From Devosia rhizoryzae (GTDB taxonomy: Bacteria; Pseudomonadota; Alphaproteobacteria; Rhizobiales; Devosiaceae), in contig NZ_CP068046.1 in assembly GCF_016698665.1 (NCBI RefSeq), forward strand, positions 3,348,001 to 3,412,000: DNA of 64,000 bases, written 5' to 3'. The notes under the pieces were generated by a model. The model did not search any database, was not told the origin of the DNA, and saw nothing but the letters and a program-made list of their open reading frames with translations. A program made the position numbers and the translations under genes. The first letter of the stretch is position 1; every line of letters begins with the position of its first letter. Positions 16,928-26,471 of this stretch are shown here, piece by piece.

Positions 16928-18064
16928 TCAGCGGCGATCGATTGGAATGAATTCGAGGTCTTCGGGGCCGGTATAATTGGCCGAGGGGCGGATGATCTTA
17001 TTGTCCTCGCGCTGCTCGATCACATGCGCGGCCCAGCCTGCGGTGCGGGCGATGACGAAGAGCGGGGTGAACATGGCGGTCGGCACGCCCATGGCATTGT
17101 AGGAAACGGCGCTGAACCAATCGAGATTGGGGAACATCTTCTTGGCATCGGCCATCGTCGTCTCGATGCGCTCGGCAATGTCGAACAGCCTTGTCGTGCC
17201 TGCGGTTTCCGAAAGCGAACGCGCCACGTCCTTGATCACTACGTTGCGGGGGTCCGAGATCGTATAGACCGGATGGCCGAAGCCGATGATGACTTCCCTG
17301 GCCTCGACCCGGGCGCGGATGTCGGCCTCGGCTTCGTCGGCCGTCCTGTAGCGTTTCTGGATATCGAAGGCGACTTCGTTGGCGCCGCCATGCTTGGGGC
17401 CGCGCAGCGCGCCGATGGCGCCGGCGATCGCCGAATACATGTCCGAGCCGGTGCCGGCGATGGTGCGGGCGGTGAAGGTCGAGGCGTTGAACTCGTGCTC
17501 GGCATAAAGGATCAGCGAGACGTTCATAGCCTGTTCATGCGAGGGGTCCTGGACCCCTCCATGCAAGAGCGTCAGAAAATGCCCGCCGATGGTTTTGTCG
17601 ACAGTTTCTGTTTCGATGCGCCGGCCGTTATGGGCGAAGTGGTACCAGTAGAGCAGCATCGAGCCGGTCGACGCCAGGAGCTTGTCGGCAATGTCGCGGG
17701 CGCCGCTGCCGTTATGGTCATGCGCCTCAGGCAGCACGCAACCGAGAACCGAGACCCCGGTGCGCAAGACATCCATCGGATGCGTCGCCGCCGGCAAGAC
17801 TTCGAGCGCACGCTTGACCACGTCCGGCAGGCCACGCAGAGCCTGCAATTTGCGCTCGTAAGCCGCCAATTCTTGCCGGTTTGGCAGGGTTCCGTGCACC
17901 AGAAGATGGGCGACTTCCTCGAAACTGCATTGCCGCGCCAGGTCCAGGATGTCGTAGCCGCGATAGTGAAGATCGTTGCCGCTGCGGCCAACGGTGCAGA
18001 GCGCCGTGTTGCCGGCAACGACGCCGGAGAGGGCCACCGATTTCTTGGGCTTGAACGCAGTCAT
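16928..18064 (-). CDS. prpC: 2-methylcitrate synthase
   Basis: A 378-residue short-form citrate synthase family enzyme. Catalytic-region motifs are visible: [13 protein letters not shown] (histidine), [13 protein letters not shown] (second histidine) and [18 protein letters not shown]; the RGYDILDLA motif marks the N-terminal domain. Length and the partner prpB indicate 2-methylcitrate synthase, though such enzymes often also make citrate. The start at 18064 is preferred to a longer extension that would intrude into the divergent promoter. Confidence 0.87.
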   Translation of the reverse strand: MTAFKPKKSVALSGVVAGNTALCTVGRSGNDLHYRGYDILDLARQCSFEEVAHLLVHGTLPNRQELAAYERKLQALRGLPDVVKRALEVLPAATHPMDVLRTGVSVLGCVLPEAHDHNGSGARDIADKLLASTGSMLLYWYHFAHNGRRIETETVDKTIGGHFLTLLHGGVQDPSHEQAMNVSLILYAEHEFNASTFTARTIAGTGSDMYSAIAGAIGALRGPKHGGANEVAFDIQKRYRTADEAEADIRARVEAREVIIGFGHPVYTISDPRNVVIKDVARSLSETAGTTRLFDIAERIETTMADAKKMFPNLDWFSAVSYNAMGVPTAMFTPLFVIARTAGWAAHVIEQREDNKIIRPSANYTGPEDLEFIPIDRR

Positions 18065-18085
18065 GGACACCGATCCTCGCACATT

Positions 18086-18162
18086 TTTTGTCAACAGAAC
18101 GATTGAACTCAGGCTCTAACTTATCATAGGCTAGCCGACAAGACGGGATTATGTCGACAAAA
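18086..18162. promoter_or_regulatory. Pair of inverted TTTTGTCRACA motifs in the prpC/tctC divergent region
   Basis: TTTTGTCAACA at 18086-18096 and its near-inverse TGTCGACAAAA at 18152-18162 face each other, 55 nt apart, between prpC and tctC. Each is one half or copy of a palindrome TTTTGTCGACAAAA. They lie where the GntR-type regulator encoded at the end of the tct-prpD operon would be expected to bind. The regulator assignment is inference. Confidence 0.5.
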
Positions 18163-18185
18163 GACCCGTTCGCAAGGAGGATTCA

Positions 18186-19142
18186 ATGAAGATCAAGACA
18201 GCCCTGGCGTCCCTGGCGCTATTCGGCGCCCTCGCCACCGGCGCCGCGCAGGCCCAGGTCAATGTGATGCTGCCGGCCAATCCGGGCGGTGGCTGGGACG
18301 GCCTCGGCCGCCAAGCTTTCCAGGCCATGAACGATGCCGGCATCTATACAGAAGGCGTCAACTTCACCAATACTGGTGGCGCCGGCGGCACGGTCGGTCT
18401 TGCCGAGTTCCTGGGCACCTCGTCGGGCCAGCCCGATGCGCTGGCCGTGTTCGGCGCCATCACCGTGGGCGCGATCGAGCTCAACAATTCGCCGATCAAC
18501 CTCGCCGAATTCAAGCCGGTCGCTCGCATGACCGCCGAATATCTCGTGGTCGCCGTAGCGGCTGACTCGCCCTACAACACGCTCGCAGACCTCGTCGAAG
18601 CCATCAAGGCCGATCCCGGCGCGCATCCACTCGGCGGCGGCTCTGCCGGTGGCGTCGACCACATCGCGCTGGCGCTTCTTGCGCAGGAAGGCGGCATTTC
18701 GGTCGCCGACCTCAACTACATCCCGCAGACTTCGGGCGCCGAAACGGTCACCGCCATTGTCAACGGCACGCTGACTGCCGGCGTTTCGGGCACTTCCGAA
18801 TTCGGCCAGTTCGCCGAACAGGGCCGCATCAAGATCCTCGCCGTGACCTCGGCCGAGCGTCGCGAAAACCTGCCTGACGTGCCGACCTTCACCGAAGCCG
18901 GCTACCCGGTGGAACTCGCCAACTGGCGCGGCATCCTTGCGGCTCCCGGCGCTCCGGAAGAAAACACCGCTCTTTGGGTCGATCGTTTCACCCAGCTGTC
19001 GCAGAGCGACGCCTGGAAGCAGGTTCTCGCCACCCAGGGTTGGGAAGACTTCTTCCTCGCCGGTGACGAGTTCGGTGCCTTCATTGCCGAAGAAACCGAG
19101 ACCCAGGGCCAGATCCTGAAGGACGCCGGTCTTGTCCAATAA
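18186..19142 (+). CDS. tctC: Tripartite tricarboxylate transporter, periplasmic receptor (TctC/Bug family)
   Basis: A 318-residue periplasmic receptor. The signal peptide MKIKTALASLALFGALATGA is followed by the Bug-family opening VNVMLPANPGGGWDGLGRQ, which loops around the ligand carboxylate, then NTGGAGGTVGLAEF and GGGSAGGVDHIAL. SD AAGGAGG stands before the ATG at 18186. It delivers a carboxylate, perhaps citrate, methylcitrate or tricarballylate, to TctAB. It leads the operon tctCBA-prpD-gntR. Confidence 0.9.
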   Translation: MKIKTALASLALFGALATGAAQAQVNVMLPANPGGGWDGLGRQAFQAMNDAGIYTEGVNFTNTGGAGGTVGLAEFLGTSSGQPDALAVFGAITVGAIELNNSPINLAEFKPVARMTAEYLVVAVAADSPYNTLADLVEAIKADPGAHPLGGGSAGGVDHIALALLAQEGGISVADLNYIPQTSGAETVTAIVNGTLTAGVSGTSEFGQFAEQGRIKILAVTSAERRENLPDVPTFTEAGYPVELANWRGILAAPGAPEENTALWVDRFTQLSQSDAWKQVLATQGWEDFFLAGDEFGAFIAEETETQGQILKDAGLVQ

Positions 19143-19668
19143 CGGCAACCCGACGCCGAACACTCTGGAAGGGGGCAGCCATCAGGCTGCCCCTGCTCCC
19201 TCCCGTCCGTACTGGATCGGCATTGGCCTCATGGTCATAGGCGCGGTCTGGCTGGTCAACGCTTATGGCCTGCCGCAAGGCGCGCGTTATGCCGCCGTTG
19301 GTCCTGGCCTCTTCGTGACCATTTCGGGAGCAGCACTGCTGGTCCTCGGCGCCGTCCTCGTTCTTCAGATCTGGCGCGGCGAAAGCTTTCAGCCGCAGGA
19401 CGCCGAAGACGCCGTAGCCGATGCCAAGATGGACAAGCGCGCATTTTTGACGGCGCTGGTCGCCGTTGCTGTTCCCGTCGCCACGATGGGCCCGCTCGGC
19501 ATGCCCTTCACAGCGACCCTCTCCTTCGTCCTCGTTGCTAACGCCTTCGGGTCGCGCCGCTGGTGGCTGGACCTGATTTGCGGCGCCATTCTTGCCTGCG
19601 CGTCCTGGTTCCTGTTCAGCCAGCTCGGCCTGCAGCTCGGGCGCTTTTTCCCGCCACTGGGGTTCTAG
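19132..19668 (+). CDS. tctB: Tripartite tricarboxylate transporter small membrane subunit (TctB)
   Basis: A 178-residue membrane protein with four predicted helices, starting near PYWIGIGLMVIGAVWLV. The assigned start is a TTG at 19132, inside the tctC stop region (11-nt overlap), with AAGGA about 8 nt upstream; no ATG exists before the first helix. Residues 1-24 are a Pro/Ala/Asn-rich tail. The small-subunit assignment rests on size, topology and position between TctC and TctA. Confidence 0.82.
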   Translation: MSNNGNPTPNTLEGGSHQAAPAPSRPYWIGIGLMVIGAVWLVNAYGLPQGARYAAVGPGLFVTISGAALLVLGAVLVLQIWRGESFQPQDAEDAVADAKMDKRAFLTALVAVAVPVATMGPLGMPFTATLSFVLVANAFGSRRWWLDLICGAILACASWFLFSQLGLQLGRFFPPLGF

Positions 19669-19671
19669 GTT

Positions 19672-21159
19672 ATGGATACTCTCGGGCTTCTTCTGCAAGG
19701 CTTCGGCGTTGCGCTTCAGCCGGTTAACCTCATGTGGGCGCTGGTCGGCTCGGTGCTCGGCACCGCCATCGGCATCCTGCCAGGCATCGGTCCGGCGCTG
19801 ACCATTGCGTTGCTTTTGCCGGTGACGACGGCGCTGGCGCCGACATCGGCCTTCATTATGTTCGCCGGCATTTTGTATGGCGCGATGTATGGCGGCTCGA
19901 CCACCTCGATCCTGCTCAACACGCCAGGCGAAGCCGGCTCGATGATGACGGCGCTCGAGGGGAACAAGATGGCCCGCGCCGGCCGCGGCGCCGCGGCGCT
20001 TGCGACCGCTGCCATCGGCTCCTTTGTTGCCGGCACCTTTGCGACGCTGGCGCTGACCTTTGCTGCGCCCTTCGTTGCCGAACTGGCCTTCTACTTTAAG
20101 CCGACCGACTATTTCGCCATCACCGCACTGGCCTTCTGTTCGGTCGCCGTGGTGATGGGCGCCTCGCGCACGCGCGGCTTCATCTCGCTGTTTTTGGGCA
20201 TTGCCATCGGGGTCATCGGCATCGACGCCATGACCGGTCAGCCGCGCCTCACCTTTGGCAATATGCAGCTGTTGCGCGGCATTGCGCTTACCGTCGTGCT
20301 GGTTTCGCTCTTTGCCGTCGGCGAAATTCTCTATGTCGCCAGCCGCTATCGCAGCGTTCCCGGCGTCATGGCGCCGGTCAAGGGCAAGCTCTGGATGACG
20401 CGGGAAGATTTCGCTCGCTCCTGGAAGCCGTGGCTGCGTGGCACCGCAATCGGCTTTCCGATGGGCGCGCTGCCCGGCAGTGGCTCGGAAATCCCGACCA
20501 TGCTGAGCTATACGCTCGAGCGAAAGCTCTCCAAGCACCCCGAACAGTTCGGTAAAGGTGCCATTGAGGGCGTTGCCGGGCCGGAAGCGACCAACAATGC
20601 CGCTGCCGCCGGCATCCTCGTGCCCCTCCTGACGCTGGGCCTGCCGACGTCCGCAACCGCCGCCGTGTTGCTGGCCGCTTTCCAGAACTATGGCCTCCAG
20701 CCCGGCCCCTTCCTCTTCACCTCGAACCCGGCGCTAATCTGGGGCCTCATTGCCTCGCTCTATGTGGGCAATGTCATGCTCCTGGTGCTCAATCTGCCGC
20801 TGGTCGGCATTTGGGTGCAGCTGCTGCGCATCCCGCGACCGCAGCTTTATGCCGGCATCCTCGTCTTCGCCATGATCGGCGTCTGGGGCCTGGCCGGATC
20901 CTGGGTAGACCTGGCCATCATGTTCGTGGTCGGTCTCGCCGGCTATGTCATGCGCGTCTACGACTTCCCCATCGCCCCGGTACTGATCGGGTTGATCCTC
21001 GGCCCCATGGCCGAAAACCAGCTGCGTACGGCGCTTGCGGCAGGCCAAGGCAATCCGATGGTGCTGGTCTCGACCCCGCTCTCGGCCATCCTTCTCACCA
21101 TCGCCGTGCTGCTTCTGGCGCTGCCGATCTTCCTCAAGCGCTTGCGCGCACACGCCTGA
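19672..21159 (+). CDS. tctA: Tripartite tricarboxylate transporter large membrane subunit (TctA)
   Basis: A 495-residue integral membrane protein with about 12 helices. The conserved [36 protein letters not shown] and the second half-repeat [19 protein letters not shown] are TctA hallmarks (duplicated GxxPGxG motifs). It forms the transport channel and lies 3 nt after tctB. Confidence 0.93.
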   Translation: MDTLGLLLQGFGVALQPVNLMWALVGSVLGTAIGILPGIGPALTIALLLPVTTALAPTSAFIMFAGILYGAMYGGSTTSILLNTPGEAGSMMTALEGNKMARAGRGAAALATAAIGSFVAGTFATLALTFAAPFVAELAFYFKPTDYFAITALAFCSVAVVMGASRTRGFISLFLGIAIGVIGIDAMTGQPRLTFGNMQLLRGIALTVVLVSLFAVGEILYVASRYRSVPGVMAPVKGKLWMTREDFARSWKPWLRGTAIGFPMGALPGSGSEIPTMLSYTLERKLSKHPEQFGKGAIEGVAGPEATNNAAAAGILVPLLTLGLPTSATAAVLLAAFQNYGLQPGPFLFTSNPALIWGLIASLYVGNVMLLVLNLPLVGIWVQLLRIPRPQLYAGILVFAMIGVWGLAGSWVDLAIMFVVGLAGYVMRVYDFPIAPVLIGLILGPMAENQLRTALAAGQGNPMVLVSTPLSAILLTIAVLLLALPIFLKRLRAHA

Positions 21160-21184
21160 TCTTTCTCCCAAGGACAACGACCCA

Positions 21185-22702
21185 ATGAAGACCTACGACG
21201 TCAAGGTTCATCCCTCAGCCGCCAACCTGCCCCGCGAAGAGCAACTGGCCTGGCACATTGCCGAGTTTGCGGCCAATTGCGGCCCACTCGATGCGGATGT
21301 GTCCGAGATGATCGCCTGCCGTATCGTCGACAATGCCAGTGTCGCGCTTGCCGCGATCAATCGCGCTCCAGTCGCCGCAGCCCGTGCCATGGCGCTGGCT
21401 CATCCGCGCAAGGGTGGCGCAACGCTTTATGGTCTTTCAGGCGTTCGCGTCGATGCCGAATGGGCGGCCTGGGCCAATGCCACGGCGGTGCGCGAGCTCG
21501 ACTATCACGACACCTTCCTTGCCGCCGACTACTCGCACCCGGGCGACGCCATTTCGCCACTGATCGCGGTGGCGCAGCAGATGGGTCTTGATGGCGCAGC
21601 TTTGGCGCGCGGCATCGCCGTGACCTATGAAGTGCATGTGGCGCTGGTGAAGGCCATTTCGCTGCACAAATACAAGAAGGACCACGTCGCGCACCTGGCG
21701 CCTGCCACCACCGCCGCGATCGGCGCCATGCTCGGATTGTCGACAGAAGTGATCTTCCAGGCCGTCAACCAGGCCGTGCACCTTTCCTTCTCCACCCGCC
21801 AATCCCGGAAAGGCGAGATCAGCTCCTGGAAAGCCTATGTTCCGGGCTTTTCGGGCAAGCTCGCCATCGAATGCGTCGACCGCGCCATGCGGGGCGAGAA
21901 GTCGCCCTCGCCGATTTATGAGGGCGAAGATTCCGTCATCGCTTGGATGCTGGGCGGCAAGAACGATGCCTACCAGGTATCACTCCCCGCACCCGGCGAA
22001 AGCCCGCGCGGCATCATGGAGACTTATACCAAGGCTCATTCCGCCGAATACCAGGCGCAGGCACTGATCGATCTTGCGATCGATCTTTCCAGCCAGATCG
22101 GCGATCTCGGCCAGGTCAAGGACATCCTCCTCGAAACCAGCCACCACACGCACAACGTCATCGGCACCGGCGCCAACGATCCGCAGAAGATGGATCCGGA
22201 AGCCAGCCGCGAAACGCTTGATCACTCGATCATGTATATTCTCGCGGTCGCGCTCGAAGACCGCAAATGGCACCATGTCGACAGCTATACCCGCGAGCGT
22301 GCCCGCACGCCTTCGACCGTAGCCCTCTGGCACAAGATTCGCACGGTTGAAGAACCCACCTGGACCACGCGCTACCTCGATCCCGATCCGGACAAGCGAG
22401 CCTTCGGCGGCAAGATCATCGTCACGCTTGAGGATGGCCGCGTCATAACCGGCGAGCGCGGCGTGGCCGACGCGCATCCCAATGGCAACCATCCCTGGAC
22501 CTGGCCGGACTATGCCGGCAAGTTCGAGAGCCTGACGCGCGACGAGCTCGGCGACGCCGAACGGCAGAGCTTCCTCGACGCCGCCAAGGGCTATGCCGGC
22601 CTCCCCGCCGGTGGTCTTGATGCGCTGCTTCCGGTCCTCAAGTCCGGTGCGGTGACGCCGTCCCAGCCCACCGGCCAGGGCATTTTCGACCACGGACTTT
22701 AA
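21185..22702 (+). CDS. prpD: 2-methylcitrate dehydratase (MmgE/PrpD family)
   Basis: A 505-residue protein of full PrpD length. It has the family core ELDYHDTFLAADYSHPGDAI, STRQSRKGEISSWKAYVPGF and DHSIMYILAVALEDRKWHH. It converts 2-methylcitrate to 2-methyl-cis-aconitate without an iron-sulfur cluster. It sits in the transporter operon, divergent from prpCB. A separate aconitase elsewhere would be needed for rehydration. The ATG at 21185 is the start; no better alternative exists. Confidence 0.9.
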   Translation: MKTYDVKVHPSAANLPREEQLAWHIAEFAANCGPLDADVSEMIACRIVDNASVALAAINRAPVAAARAMALAHPRKGGATLYGLSGVRVDAEWAAWANATAVRELDYHDTFLAADYSHPGDAISPLIAVAQQMGLDGAALARGIAVTYEVHVALVKAISLHKYKKDHVAHLAPATTAAIGAMLGLSTEVIFQAVNQAVHLSFSTRQSRKGEISSWKAYVPGFSGKLAIECVDRAMRGEKSPSPIYEGEDSVIAWMLGGKNDAYQVSLPAPGESPRGIMETYTKAHSAEYQAQALIDLAIDLSSQIGDLGQVKDILLETSHHTHNVIGTGANDPQKMDPEASRETLDHSIMYILAVALEDRKWHHVDSYTRERARTPSTVALWHKIRTVEEPTWTTRYLDPDPDKRAFGGKIIVTLEDGRVITGERGVADAHPNGNHPWTWPDYAGKFESLTRDELGDAERQSFLDAAKGYAGLPAGGLDALLPVLKSGAVTPSQPTGQGIFDHGL

Positions 22703-23398
22703 GTGCTGCACAAAATGCCTCCAGGTGCCGCAGATTTGGACATGGACGCTAGCAGTTTGCTAGCCGACAGCCTCTTCAAGCAGCTCTGCGAGGCCATCGT
22801 TACCGGGCAGATCGCGCCCGGTAGCAAGCTCAGCGAACCGCGGCTGGCCACCCAATATGGCGTCAGCCGCGGACCATTGCGCGAGGCGATAAGGCGGCTC
22901 GAAGAACGCAAGCTCGTCACCCGCCTGCCGCGGCAAGGCGTGCGCGTTATCGTTCCAACACGCGAGGCGGCCGACGAGCTATTTCGAATTCGCGAGGTTC
23001 TGGAAGGGCTTGCGGCACGGGAAGCCGCGCGTCACGCGACTGCCGAAGACATCGTCGAAGTCCGTGCCATGCTCGCCAAGCATGCCAGGGCGCTCGACCG
23101 GCCCGATGCCATGCTTTATTGGCAGGATACCGCTAATTCGGACTTTCATTTCCTGATCGCCCGCATCGCTCGCAGCCAGTCGCTGTTCGACCTTCTATGT
23201 GGCGAATATTACACGCTTTTTCGTCTTTTTCGCATGCGCCACCAGATCGTCCCCGGTCGGGCGCAGCGCGCGCTGGTGGAGCATGAGCGCATCGTTGACG
23301 CCATCGCGGACGGTGATGAGGAGCTGGCGGAAATGCTGATGCGTCGGCACATCGCCACGGCCCGCAATGGCCTCGCTGCCAACCCCGAAGCGCTCTAG
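22703..23398 (+). CDS. FadR/FCD-type GntR regulator, probable prp/tct regulator
   Basis: A 231-residue regulator: winged helix (LSEPRLATQYGVSRGPLREAIRRLE, about residues 50-75) plus an FCD helical domain with metal-ligand-like DFHFLIA and HERIVDAI. A GTG at 22703 directly abuts the prpD stop; ATG at 22715 is an alternative and neither has a strong SD. As the last gene of the tct-prpD operon it probably senses a methylcitrate-pathway metabolite. Its stop shares CTAG with the convergent SDR gene. Confidence 0.83.
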   Translation: MLHKMPPGAADLDMDASSLLADSLFKQLCEAIVTGQIAPGSKLSEPRLATQYGVSRGPLREAIRRLEERKLVTRLPRQGVRVIVPTREAADELFRIREVLEGLAAREAARHATAEDIVEVRAMLAKHARALDRPDAMLYWQDTANSDFHFLIARIARSQSLFDLLCGEYYTLFRLFRMRHQIVPGRAQRALVEHERIVDAIADGDEELAEMLMRRHIATARNGLAANPEAL

Positions 23399-24135
23399 CC
23401 CCGGCCGATAAAGGGCATGTTGGTGGCCATAACGGTCATGAACTGCACATTGGCTTCGAGCGGCAGGCCGGCCATGTAGAGGACGGCATCAACGACGTGG
23501 CGAAGCTCGAAAGTGGGCTCGGGCATGGTGCGTCCGTCCGGCTGCAAGACGCCGCCGGTCATGGCCGCCGTCATATCGGTCGCGACATTACCGATATCGA
23601 TCTGGCCGCAGGCGATGGAACAGGCTCGGCCATCCAGGGAGATGGCCTTGGTGAGGCCGGTGATGGCGTGCTTGCTCACCGTATAGGCGGCAGCGTGCGG
23701 ACGCGGCACATGGGCCGAGATCGAGCCGTTGTTGATGATGCGCCCGCCTTGCGGGTTCTGGTCGCGCATGGCCCGAAAGGCGGCATGGGCTATGTTGAAG
23801 GCGCCGGTGAGGTTGACGTCGATGACGCCATCCCAGTCGTGGGGGTCGATGTCCCCAAAATTGGCAGTAGGTGCCGACCGCCCCGCATTGTTGAAGACCA
23901 CGTCGAGGCGACCAAGCGCTTGCTGCATGGCGGCAAAGTAGCGGGCGACATCCTTTCGGTCGGTCACGTCGCAGGCCTGAGCAAATGCAATCGGATGATC
24001 TGAGGCAAGGCTTTGCAGAGCATCATCCCGGCGTCCAAGCGCAGCAACGCGATAGCCCGCTGCAGCAAGACCGATGACGGTCGCCCTACCGATGCCGGAC
24101 GTGGCGCCGGTGACAAGCGCGACGCGACCGCTCAT
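23395..24135 (-). CDS. SDR-family oxidoreductase
   Basis: A 246-residue classical short-chain dehydrogenase: TGATSGIG at residue 9, NNAGRSA, an active site with NGSIS serine and YTVSK. It ends with PLEANVQFMTVMATNMPFIGRG. The ATG at 24135 overlaps the SMP-30 gene stop (ATGA), so the two are translationally coupled. With the lactonase it could form a sugar-oxidation pair. Substrate unknown. Confidence 0.85.
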   Translation of the reverse strand: MSGRVALVTGATSGIGRATVIGLAAAGYRVAALGRRDDALQSLASDHPIAFAQACDVTDRKDVARYFAAMQQALGRLDVVFNNAGRSAPTANFGDIDPHDWDGVIDVNLTGAFNIAHAAFRAMRDQNPQGGRIINNGSISAHVPRPHAAAYTVSKHAITGLTKAISLDGRACSIACGQIDIGNVATDMTAAMTGGVLQPDGRTMPEPTFELRHVVDAVLYMAGLPLEANVQFMTVMATNMPFIGRG

Positions 24136-25028
24136 CGTGGCACCGGTCTTGTGTTGAGGTAGACCGCATAAAGCGAGGTGGTGGCAGCGATAAAGAGCCG
24201 GTTGCGCTTGAGTCCGCCGAATTCGACATTGGCGACGACTTCCGGGATCAGGATGCGTCCGAGGCGCGTGCCGTCGGGCGCATAGCAGTGGACGCCATCG
24301 CCGGCGCTTGTCCAGACATTGCCGTGTTGATCGACGCGAAAACCGTCGAAGCCGCCGATCTCGCAGGTGGCGAAAACCTGGGAATGGCCCAGCATCTTGC
24401 CGTCTTCATCAACGCTGAGGGCGCGGAGGTGGCTCGGGCTCACGCCGGTGTCGCTGATGTAGAGCACGCTTTCATCCGGCGAAAAGGCGAGACCGTTGGG
24501 TCGCACGAAGTCGGTCGCCACGGCAGCCAGCGTTCCGTCGGGATCGATGCGATAGACGTAGCAGCCATCCTGTTCGCTCGCGGCCTGATCGCCTTCATAG
24601 TCGGTGTCGATGCCGTAGCTGGGGTCGGTAAACCAGATCGAGCCGTCGGACTTGACGACGACATCGTTCGGAGAATTGAGCTTTTTGCCGTTGAAGTGGT
24701 CGGCTAGGACGATGCGCGTGCCGTCATGGTCGATCATGGACACGCAGCGACCCAGATGTTCGCAGGAGATCAGCCGGCCTTGGGTATCGACCGTGTGGCC
24801 ATTTTGATGATTGGAGGGCTGCTGGAAAACGGAAACCGAGTTGTCCGTCTCGTCGAAGCGGAGCAAGCGGTTGTTCGGGATGTCGGACCAGAGCAGGTAT
24901 CTGCCAGCAGCAAAATAGGCCGGCCCCTCGGCCCAGCGAGACCCGGTATAGAGCCTTTCGACAGCGACATTGCCCAAGACCAGTCGCTCGAAGCGAGGGT
25001 CTTCGACCACGAAATCCTTGGCGAGCAT
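24132..25028 (-). CDS. SMP-30/gluconolactonase-like beta-propeller protein
   Basis: A 298-residue SGL-family protein. Metal-ligand motifs of the six-bladed propeller are visible: EGPAYFAAGRYLLWSDI (first glutamate), LNSPNDVVVKSDGSIWFTDPSYG (asparagine), RPNGLAFSPDESVLYISDT (asparagine) and DGFRVDQHGNVWTSAGDG (aspartate). Family members hydrolyse sugar lactones. The middle gene of yciI-SMP30-SDR on the minus strand. Confidence 0.87.
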   Translation of the reverse strand: MLAKDFVVEDPRFERLVLGNVAVERLYTGSRWAEGPAYFAAGRYLLWSDIPNNRLLRFDETDNSVSVFQQPSNHQNGHTVDTQGRLISCEHLGRCVSMIDHDGTRIVLADHFNGKKLNSPNDVVVKSDGSIWFTDPSYGIDTDYEGDQAASEQDGCYVYRIDPDGTLAAVATDFVRPNGLAFSPDESVLYISDTGVSPSHLRALSVDEDGKMLGHSQVFATCEIGGFDGFRVDQHGNVWTSAGDGVHCYAPDGTRLGRILIPEVVANVEFGGLKRNRLFIAATTSLYAVYLNTRPVPR

Positions 25029-25040
25029 GATGCCTCTGTT

Positions 25041-25436
25041 TTAGCCGACGGCCAGCAATTGGGGCTTGGCGAGCTTGTTGTCGCCGAAGTAGCGAAGCGG
25101 GCGGATCTCATAGGAGCCGACACCCGGATTAGCGACGGCGAGTTGTTTGGCGAAGTCGAGCGCTTCATCCATGTTGTCGCAGTCGGCGACGTAGAAGCCC
25201 AAGAACTGTTCTTTGGTTTCGGCAAAGGGGCCATCGAAGACGACGTGCTCGCCGTTCATCTTGCGCAGCGTCATGGCTTCGTCGGTGTTGACGAGGCGGA
25301 CGACAGGTCCGAGCTTGCCCTTGGCGCTCATGCCCTGCTGCACAGCGGCGAGACGCTTCATGCAGGCCGCGTCTTCAGCCGGAGTCCAGCTGGAGACAAC
25401 TTTTTCCTCGTTGTAGCACAGGATGGCGTAGAGCAT
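25041..25436 (-). CDS. YciI/DGPF-domain protein
   Basis: A 131-residue YCII-related protein with a ferredoxin-like fold. The conserved DGPFAETKEQFLGFY motif lies near residue 72 and MLYAILCYNEE opens the chain. Family members are small, poorly characterised, possibly catalytic proteins. It leads the minus-strand operon with SMP-30 and the SDR. No sigma factor gene, a frequent partner, is next to it. Confidence 0.8.
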   Translation of the reverse strand: MLYAILCYNEEKVVSSWTPAEDAACMKRLAAVQQGMSAKGKLGPVVRLVNTDEAMTLRKMNGEHVVFDGPFAETKEQFLGFYVADCDNMDEALDFAKQLAVANPGVGSYEIRPLRYFGDNKLAKPQLLAVG

Positions 25437-25497
25437 GTCGACCCCTCAATCGTTTGCGGCGGTGACTATGCTCCGCTCTTGCTCTAATTCCAAGATG

Positions 25498-26376
25498 TCA
25501 GCTGCGGCGCGCGATGGTGAGCGTTGCGCCGATTGAAGCTGCAATGATGGCAGCGATACCTGCGATCTGCAGCACCGAGAGTGTTTCGCCCAGGACGATA
25601 AGGCCCGTAAGGGCAGCCAAAGCGGGTTGCCCGCTCATCAGGATACCGAATAGACGCGCTGGAATATGGGGCAAGGCGACCATGTCGAGTGCATAGGGAA
25701 TGGCGCTCGACAGAAGAGCGACCGCAAATCCGAGCGGCAAGACAGCAGGATCGAACAAAGCAGGCCCGGTGGTAATAATGCCCAGAGGCAAGGCAATTGT
25801 TGCCGCTGCCGTGACGCCGAGCGCCGCGATATGAGGGCCGCCACCTATCCCGGCGCGCTGCCCATAGATAATGTAACCCGCCCAGCAAGCGCCGGCGCAA
25901 AGGGCCAGGGCTATGCCGAAGGGCGAGATGTCACCGGACGTCTGCGACCACGGCAAGAGCGAGGCGAAGCCCAAAAGAGCCAAGGCGATCCAGAAGAAGT
26001 CCAAGGGCTTTCGTGCTCCGAACAGAGCAACGGAAAGCGGACCGGTAAATTCGAGCGCCACGGCAACGCCGAGCGGAATATGCTCGATGGCAGCATAGAA
26101 GAAGAGGTTCATGGCGCCCATCATGCCGCCATAGAGTAGCACGCTGCGGATCTGCAGGCGGGTCAACTTGAAGCGCCATGGCCGAAAGACGAGGAGCAGC
26201 ACTATCGCCGCAAGCGTCAGCCTCAGGGCGGTCGCTCCGAAAGCGCCGACGAGCGGAAACAGGAGCTTGGCGAAGCTCGAGCCGGTCGCCGTGAAGACCA
26301 TGCCGAAGGTGACGAGAAGGATGGGCAAGAGAATGGAAGTCGGACGCAAAGGGCGCGCTTTCGAAGAGGTCGGCAC
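25498..26376 (-). CDS. rhtA: EamA-family exporter, RhtA-like (threonine/homoserine)
   Basis: About 292 residues with ten hydrophobic segments in two EamA repeats. The sequence follows E. coli RhtA closely: AKLLFPLVGAFGATALRLTL, VAVALEFTGPLSVALF, LCAGACWAGYIIYGQRAG and GQPALAALTGLIVLGE. The start is uncertain: GTG at 26376 gives the family length, GTG at 26424 is possible, and neither has a good SD. The gene is divergent from the aldo/keto reductase gene. Inner-membrane amino-acid efflux is the likely role. Confidence 0.8.
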   Translation of the reverse strand: MPTSSKARPLRPTSILLPILLVTFGMVFTATGSSFAKLLFPLVGAFGATALRLTLAAIVLLLVFRPWRFKLTRLQIRSVLLYGGMMGAMNLFFYAAIEHIPLGVAVALEFTGPLSVALFGARKPLDFFWIALALLGFASLLPWSQTSGDISPFGIALALCAGACWAGYIIYGQRAGIGGGPHIAALGVTAAATIALPLGIITTGPALFDPAVLPLGFAVALLSSAIPYALDMVALPHIPARLFGILMSGQPALAALTGLIVLGETLSVLQIAGIAAIIAASIGATLTIARRS

Positions 26377-26471
26377 CCTGTAGCAGAAGCGAGCGCGAAA
26401 CGGTGAAGTTCTGTTGACCGCCACGAAGACAAGCTTTAGCCCTTGAGCGCCAAGAACAAAGGAGGAATCTC

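Noticed and set aside
19081..20538. Long minus-strand open frame of 485 codons over tctBA
   Set aside because: Highly charged, low-complexity translation antisense to clear TctB/TctA genes.
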